Below, piece after piece: positions 46,021 through 57,919 of a stretch of DNA of 64,000 nucleotides (the first letter of the stretch is position 1; each line of letters starts with the position of its first letter). Origin of the DNA: Pseudophaeomoniella oleicola (Eukaryota; Ascomycota; Eurotiomycetes; Phaeomoniellales; Phaeomoniellaceae); NCBI GenBank assembly GCA_003868215.1, contig QWDQ01000008.1, positions 62,001-126,000 of the forward strand. The letters are read 5' to 3'. Under the pieces are notes generated by a model. That model was not told the DNA's origin. It saw only the letters and a list, made by a program, of their open reading frames with translations, and ran no database searches. The position numbers and the translations under genes are program-made.

Positions 46021-48561
46021 CGTGACACCACTTCTTGCAATGTAGCGACCTTTGGTGCAAAAATAAGGCCGACAATCGTGAAAGGTAGTGACGGTACATT
46101 CGAGGTTCCGATGATCTGCCCTCTTTGCACAAAGGCTGCCAGAGGTGACCTTGTTAGCGCTTGATCGCAGCGATGTCCCAGTGACTGTGGCAGAGTGTCG
46201 TTTCTACTACTTCCCGCTTTGTCCTAATTCAAGGCGTGAAACTGCAAGAGGTCGTAAATTATCTGGAGAAAGGATTTCAGAGCATGAGGTTCTCGAAACT
46301 CGCGGTCTGGACTTTTTAAACGTGAGCCAGGCTTTGCGCAAGGCCTTGGTCTTTAGCCCAAGTGTACTCAGGTCGCTTTGAAGGAAAGAGATCAGTCTCG
46401 TGTGCTATGTGAGAGGCGCGGGTGTGATATTGTCAACTTAGCTCCGCCGGTGGTTGGGAAACGAAGCTTGCTCGATGCGACAAGGCTTCAAATGTTGCAG
46501 TCTGACATTTGGAGATTCCTTGTGTGCATATCTGCAGTAAACATGCAGCTCAGAGTAACGATAACGCTTATTTATTATCTAGTAACGAACGATTGAACGA
46601 ATGTAAATGCGAATTTCATTCAGAAGTGGTCAACTGTCACACTGGATGTCGCAGCTGTTGATATCACGTGATCATCATCCCGATGATGCTTCAGCTCCGC
46701 CCGATAAGCTACATGATGCTTACTATGGAGGTAATTACATAGGTCAATGATATACTACCTTATTTTTGGCATGCTGCACTGTCCAATGCGCTTTGACGAT
46801 GTCAGCCACCTCTGGAGTATCCCTCGGACTATATCGTGATATCTACTACATATGGTACTTATTTACGCGATGTTTTCACCGTAGAACTATGTTCTTCTTT
46901 TCTACCAAGGTATCCGGATACTGGGACCAATGTGGTTAGAGTGAACGATGTTCTCTTGCCCTTACCTCATCGACTGTCAGACAGCAAGCTAACTGCGATG
47001 CGATAATCGTGGCTGAATTGTGCATCATATCATCGCTGGTAAAGCTTTCATAGAAGTGGCTTGCTACAGCATGAGGGAGTATCCAAATCAACAAGTCCAC
47101 GGGTTTTCTGATAACAATAATCGAGCACTGGCTTTCCTTCAGGACATATTGAGACATGAGACAGCTCATTCTCTCGGCTATGGGACGGTTAGGATAAAGA
47201 GTAAAATGGAGACCCTTCAAATCGTCTCGTAGGGAATGTTGGCGACTGCCCATTGTGGAAACAGCCCATCCCGCCAATATACTCGCCTGTAGAATATCGG
47301 TAACGTGATACCAAAGTTCTGAACAGGACGGTGTGCGGATGTGATGAGCTCAGAGCCAAGCGTCGGGTTGCTGTGAGAGACAGATGTCTTCCAGGATTGC
47401 AACATGCTTTACATGTCACAAAGTGAGTTAGCATGTCAAGTGTGATCTCACAGCCAAAAAAGCAGACTGGTCGACCCCAAGTAGACACCCCCTCCTATCC
47501 GTTTGAAGGTGTGGTACCAGTCATTGGATAAGAAAAGCCCCGGCCCCTGTTTGCACATCTCTTAAGGTCCGAGCCGAAGTGGCATTCAAGAGGTCCTAAC
47601 TGCCGCCTTTTCACTATATCAGTCCCGCCATGTTGAACTTGCGCTGAACTGCCTGTTAGATAGTAAAAGGCGACAGTAAATATCGAGAATGGAAAATGTG
47701 CAGATATCTGCGACAGTCTGGCTATTAAAGACAGCACGACTATTGAACATTCAGGTGAGAAGCTGGAGATAATTGAGGGGGAAAGATGGGAAATGTGAAC
47801 TTGACTTTGTGGCGCCAACTGTCGCATTGGGGAAATGCACAGAGATGACGAATGAGATGCAGGAACACAGCAAGCATTCCAGGGTTTCAAGTTGGACATG
47901 AAGTTGCGAAAGTTCTTGTCGCAATTTCTTCAGTCCATCAAATGCCACCTTCCTCGGCGGTAACAGATGAAAAAAGGACAAAAAAGGCGATTGAGCCGCT
48001 GAGATGCGAGAGTCGTATCTGCCATCTTACTCGATAAAAGGAGACGGTTTCCTGCCCAGCTTAAAGTCTTCTCCTTGACACCGACGACCTTACATATCAA
48101 TTTCCAATTGTCATCGCATGTAACACGGCAGGGTTGCAATCAAGTTATCGTACCAAGTTGATGAGGACTTATCTCCTTTTCCTTTTTTTTATGGGCCTTT
48201 GTTCCGCTACACGAGAAGAACCGTTGTACTAGTTGTATCAAGCTTTACTGACAATACGCTCTGCATCATACATTTTGAACAGCCTCAGCACCTCACGCTG
48301 TCGCTTTCGGTAAGACTGAAGGCGGATATCCTCCAGCAAGCCGGGCAATATCGCTAAGGGTACGTACCAGGTATTATGTCTTGTTGTCCTTTCCTTGACT
48401 TGTGACCACTAAGGAGTCCCCAAGACACTAAATTGATAACTAAGATGTAACGTTTTCAGATTCTGGCACTGATCCGCCTAGTGGACATGTCCCACTATAC
48501 TGCGTAGTACAACCGTGGGTCGGCTGTCGTTATGGCGGGTTTGGAATTCCATGCGCTCAGC
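46021..48561. promoter_or_regulatory. Long divergent intergenic region, 2.5 kb
   Basis: Lies between CCR4 (minus) and a methyltransferase gene (plus). It contains a perfect ATCACGTGAT palindrome (separate entry). Minus-strand frames at 46936-47277 and 47495-47899 are open but of random-looking composition. No RNA gene or transposon is recognised. Confidence 0.4.
46663..46672. promoter_or_regulatory. CACGTG E-box palindrome (ATCACGTGAT)
   Basis: A perfect 10-bp palindrome with the E-box core bound by fungal bHLH factors such as Cbf1 or SREBP-type regulators. It lies 0.64 kb upstream of the CCR4 start. Activity is inferred only from the sequence. Confidence 0.35.
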
Positions 48562-49870
48562 ATGATTGATGCCCGTCCTCCACCGTTTCACTCATTCGCT
48601 GCTGCAAGTTTCTGCCTGCATCATCACCTCGACCCATTCCCACGATGCTAACTGATGTCTGAAGTTGTCCTCAGCTGGCAAGCTAGTTCCCGCTACTCCT
48701 ACTCGGGATGTCAATGGTCCAATTGATGCTATGTCCAGTTCGTCATCAACTCTCAATACTCCCAACACCTCCTTCTCTGACCGTCGCTCAGTCGATCCGA
48801 TTGTCAAACGACATGGTCGTCGGTATCTCCGCGATCAGTCGTTGCCCTACCCGCTACCATGCGACCTTCAAGAGATACACCGCCAAAGCTTGCGAACAGT
48901 CATGTTGATGAGGGTATTCGGTGCGCCGTTCTGTGCTCCCTATTTCGAAGATGAGACGCCGGCAAAAGTGCTGGAGATCGCATGCGGCTCTGCACTATGG
49001 TCAAGCGCCTGCAACGACTACCTCAAAGGAGAAGGAACGCGTGTCTCCTACACGGGACTAGACATCGCCCCTCTGGCACCTGACTTGAAGAAAGTGGGCC
49101 TGGACTGGACATTCGTGCAACACGACGTGAGAAAGAAACTTCCCTTCCCGGACGAAGAGTTTGACTTCATCTTTTTGAAGGATTCAGGTCTTTGTACTTC
49201 GGCTGAAGTTTTCCAAGCCGATCCTCTTGGCGAGCCTCTCAGAGTGCTCCGAAGTGGCGGTACGTTGGAGATCTGGGATTCAGATTATATCGTACGAACC
49301 TTGCTGCCGAATCCCCCTGTTGCCCGGGGTACTTCAGAGGAGGACCTTGAGCAGGCTCATGCAACAGGGACGTATACCATATCGGCAGCAACGCCGTTTG
49401 CGCAGGCGCAGAATCCCTACCTCAAAGACTACAATAATTGGGTTCAGAAAGTGTTGGAAAAACGAAAATTGACGGCAAACCCGTGCGCATCCATTGGTTT
49501 GGCCTTCTCAGCGGAAGCGGACTCGTTCCGGGACTTTGGAAGTAGAAGGATCGCTGTGCCGTTCTCAGACATCCGATGGGAAAAGGATTCAGGGTCAAAT
49601 GTGTTGGGTGGGAAGAGACGAGCCAGCAGTACTGCGTCTGGAGAGCCTAGGAAATTGAATGCAGAGCAACTGGCTCTGCGACGAACCGCGTTGATGACGA
49701 TGGTGCAGTTGATTGAAAGTCTTGAGCCGATGCTCATGGAAGTCAGCGGTTACGGCCGAGATGAATGGGACAGATGGTGGTCCAACATGACTGTCGATCT
49801 TTTGCAACAGAAAGGGACAGCCAACGGAGAGGTGCTCGAAGTTGGCGCATGGTGGGGACAAAAGCGTTGA
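48562..49870 (+). CDS. SAM-dependent methyltransferase
   Basis: Exons 48562-48607 and 48675-49870, 67-nt phase-1 intron (donor GTTTCT, branch GCTAAC, acceptor CCTCAG), 413 aa. Splicing gives MIDARPPPFHSFAAAT joined to GKLVPATPTRDV. The class I methyltransferase core starts about residue 130: motif I AKVLEIACGSALWSSACNDY, then SYTGLDIAPL (motif II acidic residue), EEFDFIFLKDSG (motif IV region) and LRSGGTLEIWDSDY. A Ser-rich N-terminus and a C-terminal helical part (QLALRRTALMTMVQLIESLE) flank it. It resembles the large group of fungal UMTA/LaeA-like methyltransferases whose substrates are mostly unknown. No substrate can be assigned. Confidence 0.85.
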
Positions 49871-50005
49871 TGATACTTGTGTTCTGTACTTTTGCTTCGA
49901 AGTGATGCTACAATTTGATACCCATGGAGGCATTTTGAGACTTGACGGACGATATCGAGGGAATTCAACGTTATGAATATCGCTGGCGCAAAGAACGATA
50001 GCGTT

Positions 50006-50381
50006 TCAAATAGTATCTGCAACACGGTTTAGACGGCATGCTTGGGATGTTGAGGTTGGGTCATACAATGCTTCAATTTCTGAACATGGCCGATTAGTTG
50101 TCAATCTTTAGATGATAGAACTTGATCTCAGCATACCCTTCTTCACAAATTCTGCACGTCGTATGCCCTCCTTGATCCTCTCCTCGTCGTGTAGTCCGGC
50201 TTGACTGGCAAAGGCCTTATGCAGGCGACTACGAAAATAGTCGTATCCCAAGGGATAATCTTTGCCCATGTTCAACAGCTCTACTCCATGGTGATTAACG
50301 TCTAATCGTCTGTCACATTTTCCGAAGGAACTAACCTTTATATATATTAATCACCTGCCTTCGCAATTCAGGGTTCGTCAT
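50006..50381 (-). CDS. LYR-motif protein, ETF regulatory factor 1 (LYRM5) homologue
   Basis: Exons 50336-50381, 50137-50280 and 50006-50079, with introns of 55 and 57 nt. Phases match and the product is 87 aa. The protein begins [20 protein letters not shown], where IYK occupies the LYR position, and continues [19 protein letters not shown] and [19 protein letters not shown]. These segments match the LYRM5/ETFRF1 family ([16 protein letters not shown]). ETFRF1 is a small mitochondrial-matrix protein that binds electron-transfer flavoprotein and displaces its FAD, damping fatty-acid and amino-acid oxidation. The gene lies 136 bp from the end of the methyltransferase gene, convergent. It is too short and too spliced to appear as one long frame. 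Confidence 0.92.
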
Positions 50382-50782
50382 GGCTATCAATTCATTCGGT
50401 CGTGCTCAGGAGAGAAGACAAGAGCCACTGTACATTACAGATGTCGACTCCGAGCACAGCAACTTTTATGACCAATGTCCAAAAGAATGACAATCACAAG
50501 ATTGGCCCGTGTCCACTTCTCTACGCAGGAGTTTTGAGGGTCGGCCAAGGCAGAATGAGAACACGGTTATTCTGACGTCGGCCAGCTGAGTTACAATATA
50601 TTTACTCGCGCTCCCCACAGCGAGATGCGCGGTTAGTTTCCCGATGTAGTATCCGCCACCGAGGGGATCTTGCTCTTACAAACAACCTCAACCGTTCAGT
50701 CAAAAGCTTTTGTCGTAGAGAGGCTCCTGTTATTGTCCCGACTTATTGTTTATCAGATCTCGGAAGGGCTTTTGCTAAAACA

Positions 50783-51881
50783 ATGGTTGTCAGATACGAT
50801 TTGCTTGTTAGGCCTATGTACTTTCGTTCTTTACCCACTACCAAGGCGGGCTTTCGACGCTTCATCTCTTCCTCGGTGGTAGACCAAGCACCTTTTGAGC
50901 CGAGATGGCTCTCTGAGGTTAAAATCAGGCTGGGAAAGTGCATCACATTCGGCCTCTCCCCTGAACAAACCAGGGAAGCAGGTCACATTCTCAAGCAAAT
51001 TGGGGAGGACTGGCGGGAACTCGTTGCTGGCAGTGAGGGGTATCTCACGTCAAAAGACAGGCGTGGGCTCTACAAACATGCCGTCGTCTGGGGAGAAATG
51101 GTAAGATGCCGTTAGGAGATCACACAATGACTTCGATTATCCCCAGGCAACTTGAAATGGCTAACACAGCATTTGGTCTCGTACCTCAGGATTCTATGGT
51201 CAGTTGAACATTCCCCCTTTCAGGCTCACTACTAACGTGCCTAGGGTATGTCCGCTTCCATCTGCTCTGTCCGTCGGATCCATTATCTAACCTCCTCTTG
51301 AAAGGCCATGTTAATAATGTACAATACGTCCGATATGCTGAGACCGGCCGTTGTAATTGGATACGGAATTTCGCAACACACATCGACCCAACTCATAAAA
51401 AGCAATGGGCCGAGACGCTTTCCCCCAAAGGTATCGGATTCATATTGAAAAGCATCAAAGTTGACTATAAATTCGTATGTGCCATTGCTCTGGTTCTTGC
51501 GGTGTTCATGCTGATGGTGAGTCCCTTTGCAAGCCTATGACGTGGCCAGATCAGATATCGGTCTATCATAAATTGAGATCCAAGCCCTCTGAATCAACCG
51601 ACAGCCTGGTATTGGATGTGTTGATAATGTCAGAAAGTCGTCAAAGACCGGCTGCTCGGTGTATCGAAGATGTGGTCGTATACGATTACAAGGCAGGGAG
51701 GAAGACTACATTGGAGCCCTTCATGTTGCAACAATTCCAAAAAACATTCGATTTGCAAGAAGATGCCAAGAAGAACAATACTGTGAGAGTTCAAGAAATC
51801 TTCAGAATGGTCCGCAATCTAGAGCAGGCAAGCTGGGACAGACCAGATGCGAAAGAAGACTTCGGGAGCTTCAAGTCATGA
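50783..51881 (+). CDS. Hot-dog fold thioesterase-like protein with a one-nucleotide exon
   Basis: The model is exons 50783-51100, 51190-51198 (9 nt, DSM), 51245 (1 nt), 51305-51474 and 51534-51881. It is in phase throughout and gives 281 aa. Introns are 89, 46, 59 and 59 nt. Splicing restores the 4HBT-type motif EMDSMGHVNNVQYVRYAE, in which Asp and the GHVNN segment form the usual active-site helix start. Later parts are KVDYKFPMTWPDQISVYHKL and RCIEDVVVYDYKAGR. The N-terminus (MYFRSLPTTKAGFRRFISSS from the second ATG at 50816) looks like a mitochondrial presequence. Fungal members of this thioesterase-like family are thought to act on acyl-CoA or acyl-ACP; the substrate is unknown. Without the single G at 51245 the frame breaks. 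Confidence 0.85.
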
Positions 51882-52706
51882 ACATGTGATACTGCACCAA
51901 ATCCGGCGGGCGACAACACGCGTCTACCCGAGATCCAATGAGGCGGACAACTGCCAGTCTTGTCACAAAGTCAGAGACGACTCTTTTATCATGGATAGGC
52001 CCTTTTATCGCTTTTCATGATATGCCGCTTCAACATGCTTTCCGTCTCTGACTTTCAAATGTGCTAACCCTTGTTATATACAGGCTTAAGCGGGCTGCTG
52101 CCAGTGAATGCCGGCTAAAGACCATGTGCATCAGCCGTTACCTTGGGTGCTCAGTTGATCATGGGATAGATGCCGATCGGCAGTCTCCTCCTTCGGCGTT
52201 TCTCGATAATTTCTCGATAACATGAATCCTGTAAAAGGAGAAAGTGAAAATACTATACGATAAGAGGTGCACTCATTGCATAGAGTCACGGACTTCAGAT
52301 CTCCAGCAGAGTCGATTCTCCGTTAAGTCGACGTGGTGTACCATAAGCTGCATATTCCGTCTTACTTCATCTACCTACACAGTCATAAAAAGATGATGCA
52401 ACTAGAAGTGATGCGGGGAGCTAGAATAGAACCATTCAGTGATTTGATCACGGCTTTAAGATCCTGGCTCTCTGACAGTACACCTATTTCTCAACCAGCT
52501 TTAGGTGCATGTCCTTATAACGTACACTTCAAAGCATATCAGGCATTTTCCACCGAGTATGAAAGGAATTAAATTCTATTGGATAATAGAAACCACAACC
52601 GAGTGCCTGCGAAAAGTCAATATCGGCTCTACAAGTTCGGCATGTCTAGTGGGCGAGTGGGATATCTGTTTTTCTCTTTCGGCTTGGACCAAATTTTCAA
52701 CTTTTG

Positions 52707-52743
52707 TTTTTTTTTTAAAAAAAAAAAAAAAATTTAAAAAAAA
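52707..52743. repeat. Poly(T)/poly(A) homopolymer block
   Basis: Ten T, then sixteen A, three T and eight A in a row. An adjacent TTTAAA-type structure of this kind can form a hairpin. It does not carry an adjacent coding relic, so it is not clearly a retrotransposed tail. Confidence 0.85.
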
Positions 52744-53239
52744 TATTGTTTATTTCTGCCCTTACTATGGTGAGTTGTCACGATGAAGGTTGCCCTAATA
52801 GGTTACTACTGCCTCACCCTCCTCGGTCAGGTATGTTATGCTTGCGGTGAGAAATGTTGCAGACCCGCCGTAATGCTTTTAGTCATTGGTAGTATGCACT
52901 AATATCACGAAGATGAACGTTAGGCTAGCGGGCCATGAAAAGGATGGGCACGATTAATGAGCCTATATGTCGCTGACTCAGGACTATCCATCAGCCATCT
53001 ACCCTCGCTACATACCAAAGGAAGCACAATTCGATTCAAATAGGCAAGAAGTAGCGGATCAGACAGGCTAGGTATGGTAGGTAGACACTGCAATGCACTC
53101 CGAGCGCTGCAAGGATGACTGAAAACAGTAATTTGGTGGACCAGGACGGACGAGAAAAGGCATGTGGCCTCTCACCGACATCGAACTGATCACTGTGCAG
53201 TACAGTCCGTCCAGTATACTTAGCGGCGTTGGTGTCTAC

Positions 53240-53257
53240 TACTACGTAGTACGTACT
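53240..53257. repeat. Overlapping palindromes TACTACGTAGTA and AGTACGTACT
   Basis: A 12-bp perfect palindrome (53240-53251) overlaps a 10-bp one (53248-53257). It shares its core with the 24080-24097 palindrome. Confidence 0.75.
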
Positions 53258-54365
53258 AGTCGGTCATACAGAGCAGCGATATTGTGTTGATCATCGCAGA
53301 TTAGCTGAATGGCTCATTTCCGCAATGTTATACCAGGATTCGCCTTAGTGGATGACTTGCTGCCACACCAGCGCAATAAGACATTCGGTAATCGACCGGT
53401 AGACGGCAGTAGTCTCTGCCACCGTCTCTATCCCCTCGTCTTTCCGCCGAACAACCCACCTCTTCTATCGTGAAGGGGAGGCTTGACGGAGCTAGAGCAA
53501 TAGCCTCATTTGAGCTACCTCGGAAGTGAAATCCATCGACCATCTCATGCAGTATATCATTGTGGGAGGTGATCAAACTTCATGTGAAGTGGGAAAGAAG
53601 ACGTTTGTCGATCCCTTTTGAAAGTGATCTCTCCCCCTCCATCCCTCTGCTATTCTTCCATGATTCCGGCCGGCACTTGATGGATTAGTGCAAAATTGTC
53701 TTGAATTCAGAGAACCAAGGACCATCAGGCTACGGCTCTCTCCTAGAGGTGATAATTACTAATTACTTTATCGGCATGAACAGCGTTTTGATCGGCATCC
53801 GCTATGCTCCCTGGGCACTGCGGACCGTATTCAACTTTCTCAATATCATGTAGCTCCCTGTGCAGTACCTATGCATGACCCTAACTTCACTGGAGATCCA
53901 ACCTCAGAAGTCCCATAGATATCGTTGCTCAAGAACAGTTAATGTAGCTGAGCAATGGTGGGATGAAGAGTGCAAAATTCATATCAGACCGTATCAGGTG
54001 GGTTACCGGCTGAACCAAAAGGAAGGGATGTTTCGAGATGTTTGCGGTATGTTTCTCGAGGATGTTGGTACTGTTGATTCAGCAAATGTACCTGTGGCGT
54101 ACGCCTTGCCCAAAGAAAAGATCGGTTTCGGAGAGAATGGTCTTCTCAAAAGCACGTATATGAAATCTTGAGTGATCAAGCCTCTTCCCGTAAACCTAGC
54201 GACATTTCTAGGTACCGTTTCCTGTGTTTTAGTGAGTACACCAGCAAGAGATATTGTTAAGAAGGGGTTGCTTTCAGGGGTCCATAGGCTATTTTTAAGT
54301 AATTCGATGGGCAAGATATCTTACCTTGCTTCTCCGGTTTGTGGGCGTTTCTGCTTCCCTACGAT

Positions 54366-54400
54366 ACCTACCTAGGTACCGACCTAGGTACCTACCTAGC
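54366..54400. repeat. CCTAGGTA/TACCTACC repeat cluster
   Basis: TACCTACCTAGGTACC is followed by GACCTAGGTACC and TACCTAGC, giving several overlapping short palindromes. Related TAGGTA or GGTAGGTAGG units occur at about 35290, 36090, 36362, 53075 and 60365, all intergenic. Confidence 0.75.
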
Positions 54401-54957
54401 AAAGCCTTTCCCGAGTCTTTACCTAGATAACTTAGTGTAAGTCTACGAACCCTAAAACTTGGCTTTTGCAATGAATCTCAGGGAAGAGTAGGGCTATCTC
54501 TTAGCTAAGATATTGTATTGTTAGGCATCTACTACGGCATCCCTGGATGGGTAGAAGGAACAAAAAGAACCTGAACCTATAATAATAACTTAGGTAAAGA
54601 CTGAATGCTTCCTAAAACAAACAAAAAAATCCACCAAGGAAGGAAAGAAAGTGGGCCGCACCAGTGCCCACACCCTGGCGGGCGCCGCCAACGAAAGAAC
54701 TTCATTCTTGCAAGAAACTAAACCATCACAACGCATCATTCTCTTTGCTCACCCTCTCTCTACTCTTTCTCTCTCTTTCTACAACGTCAACAACCCACTC
54801 TCTCCATCCCACGAAGCCTTCGATACATGCCTGGACTCGTAACGAAGACGGTCTCGGTTTCCAGATCGATTTCTTCAACATTTACTACCCTTCCAGTTGG
54901 CGTGCTGGGCAATCGTGTCTAGCTGCGCTGACTGGATCTGGGGGTAGGCTCCCACTT

Positions 54958-57919
54958 ATGCCACGCCCTTCTGCGTCGAAGAAAGCCCACAATATTCACC
55001 GCCATGAGAATGGTCTTGTAGGACCTGGAAGGAGAATAACGAAGCAGAAATCGAATGGTCAGCTCAACGGGAATCCGAGGGGGGCGCCTCCAGATACTCC
55101 TCCGCTTTCCCCGGTTCTGGCAGCCAACCCTCTTCTGAACGGTTCAAATGGTTCGCTATCTGATCCTTACAAAGATTCGGCCACGCTACTACGACCTGCT
55201 GGTGTAAGTAAGAGAGCTTCGGAGTCATCAGTGGACCTGGTTGAAGGGCAGCAAACCGGCTTCGGTCAGTCCGCCGCCGACAATGGTAACAGGTCTCGGA
55301 ACGAACCGACCACCAACAAAAGAACCACCAGCGCCGAAGTCAATGCATTCCAACTTGCCTCGACCATTCTCCGATCATGTCCGCTGTACGATACCATCGC
55401 AATTCTTATTCTGCTCCTTCAACTGCCTCCTCTAGTCCTCACCTTGGTGCAAGCCTTGTTCGCGTCATTGACCTTTGTTCCGCCCACTGGCCTGTCCCTA
55501 AGTTCGTTCTTCTCGTTATTCGACGTGTTTCAAGGATCGGCTGGAGCGCCATCGATATGGACAATGATCGCCGTAGACGCGCTGTACCTCGGTGGCTGGT
55601 TTTGTTTGTGGACATGGGCGCGGAATTTTGCTCTTGATCTCGCGCAAGTGCAAATTGCGATAACGTTGGGAGGGGGTAATTCCTCGAAAACAGGAGGAGT
55701 GAACACTTTCTGCGTTGCGATTGTTCTCATACTGCATCTTTTTCGGAGTCGTGGAGTCCGTCATTTTCTATTTGACAGCATATTTTCTACAAAAGTCTTT
55801 TCGGATCATCAAATTGCGCAAGTTGCTCAGTACTTCCCGCGCGACCTTGGTGTGGGTTCGATAGGTACATCGTCACCGTCCTGGGTGCGAAGTCTTGTCG
55901 CAGTCCACATCATTGCACAGGCAAGTATTGTTATAGTTCGGAGGTGGCTGCAGGCATATCGAGATGCGCCATTGGCAAAGCCGTCCAAGAGGATGGACAC
56001 CGAAGCCGGTGCCGGGTCGTCCGCGCAACAAGAGTCGACCGGACCAGATTCTGCTCCATCTTCCGCAGTCTCAACGGCTGTTGATTCGAATTCAAGTCAT
56101 CCGCCTCCTATCTCAGTTGGGAAAGATCGAGTGGTGAGCTTAAAAAAGCGAAGGCGACAAGCGCATCAAGTGAGAAGCAGGCAACCCTTTTGGGCTGCTC
56201 TTGCGAGCACCAAAGTTACAGTGATGCGTGAGTATGAACATTCTAAAGTCTCAACACCAGCTGCGGGTCGGCCAAGTGGGGAGATTACAGAGTCTTCTGT
56301 CCCTGAAGACAATGTCGTCTGGATAAGTGGTATCGCTCCTTCGACGATCAGGTTCGAAGCAAGCGACGCGGACTTTGATATAGGCAGTGAGGATGACGAT
56401 GGGAATACGAATGCAAAACCATTTTATGTTCGAATCAATGGCGCTTACTGGACAGCCACAACCATCTACCCTATCGATGAAGAGGGCGAAGGGGAAGTCA
56501 GCGGGGCTCAGTGGAAAGGTGAAATTGCTGGCCTCGCCCCTAATTGCACATACACTTGTACCTTTGTTCGGACGCGTGACGACCAAGAAATTTGTGTGGT
56601 AACTGTCAAGACACCAGCGTTACCTGACACAGACCAATGTAAGTACCAGCAGTTTTGAACTTCGTGAGCAAAGAGGTTAACATCGTCTAGCTTCCCTTCT
56701 TGCTTCACCTCCAACCCGGCAGATCCTGCGTCCTTCGTCTCCTGTGACAACTTTGAAAAACTCGATCGCTACCGCTGAGGCAAAGCTCGCAGAAGCACGA
56801 AACCGCCTTACTCGAAGCCGAAGAGCGCGTAAAGCTGCACTTTCGAAGATAGAGAAGGAGGTCGATTCTTTCACAGGTCGTCTTAAGACTGCAAGCGATG
56901 ATACAAAGCAGCGGCAGAAACTTCTTCAAGCTGAGCGGAACATGCGTCAAACCGAGGATGCCACCCAGTCAATCGAAGCGGCTTTGGAAGATCTTGCTGA
57001 GATTCCAGAGGGAGAGCTTGAGGAATGGACTGAGATGAAGAAGGAGTTTGAAGCTCAGAACGCATTGTTGACAGAGGCAAATGAAGCTCTCGAGAAATCA
57101 AGGCAAGCAGCGTCTAGTGAAGTTGCAGCGGTCAATGATGAGTTCAAGACACTTGCTGCCCGTCGTGAGCGCCTCCTCACCCGTCGAACCCGACTTACCG
57201 AGCAACATGATCGAATCACACAAGCAAACGTCCAGGGTCTGAACGAAATGGAACGCAAGGCGGCGGAGCAATCTGCGAAGGAAGGCGAGCACAACAGGAT
57301 CGAGACAAGTTTCCACAATCAGTACGCTATTTTGAATCGTGAGATCCAGAGCCTTCAGCTACGCACCAACCAAGCATGGCAAGAAGTTCAAGCCTTCGAG
57401 GTTGTTGCTCAGCAATCGTTGCGGAACAGTACCGGACCTTTGACGCCTGAGGGGCCTCTTCCTGGTACTCAGACATCTCAGCCTGGGAACAACGCTACAT
57501 TCGGACCTCGGGCTGCTGTCAATTATTCCAGTGCCTTTGGCTCAGCTGCCTTCCCGCCGGTCACCATGTCTCCTGAACCACAGCATGCTTCTCCATTCCT
57601 TGCTTACGCTAAAACGCATACCCATAATAGCTCCGTGTACAACAACGCTTTCTCTTCCTTCTACGGTCGTCCTCGATCTGGCTCAGATCGTTCATCTGGG
57701 AATCACTCCAGCTTTGGTGCCGATTTTGAAGATGCAGACCCTATACGACCCATGCCGGCACATATTGGGGAATTCGCAGAATCTCTCAACAATGGTGGCA
57801 GAAAGGGAAGTGGTAGCCCAAGGAGTGCAAATAGTGGAAGTCCTGTGACGAATGTGATCGGTGGAATTGCCAGTCCGTTGCGTGCTGGAAGGGCGAGTCC
57901 TGGTCATTCAATCTGGTAG
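54958..57919 (+). CDS. acrB: AcrB-like ubiquitination network signalling protein
   Basis: Exons 54958-56638 and 56691-57919, 52-nt phase-1 intron (GTAAGT to CGTCTAG), 969 aa. A Ser/Pro-rich basic N-terminus is followed by a multi-span membrane part (about residues 140-330, with IAILILLLQLPPLVLTLVQA, IWTMIAVDALYLGGWFCLWT and FCVAIVLILHLF). A conserved segment VVWISGIAPSTIRFEA and the C-terminal half with a long coiled coil (about 580-800) follow. The tail is Ser/Gly-rich and ends RASPGHSIW. This order matches Aspergillus AcrB, linked genetically to acriflavine resistance and to the CreB/CreD ubiquitin network. The biochemical role is unknown. The frame is open upstream to 54664 but without an ATG. 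Confidence 0.88.

Larger units (their letters stand above)
51882..54957. other. Long gene-poor region, about 3 kb
   Basis: It holds a homopolymer block (52707-52743), a TACTACGTAGTA palindrome cluster (53240-53257) and a TACCTACCTAGGTA repeat cluster (54366-54400). A frame at 53860-54171 (with KIHIRPYQVGYRLNQKEGMF and PVAYALPKEKIGFGENGLL) looks slightly protein-like but has no start context or partner exons. The right end (about 54650-54957) is the leader of the AcrB gene: an acceptor at 54945-54946 (GGGGGTAG) preceded by CTGAC suggests a 5' UTR intron. Confidence 0.4.

Noticed and set aside
47495-47899. 134-codon minus-strand frame between CCR4 and the methyltransferase
   Set aside because: Random-looking composition, no domain and no splice partner.
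52707-52743. Poly(A) block as the tail of a retrotransposed element
   Set aside because: No adjacent coding relic or target-site duplication was seen.
53860-54171. Plus-strand frame with a slightly protein-like sequence
   Set aside because: No ATG in a plausible place and no neighbouring exon in phase. At most a relic; I could not name a parent family.
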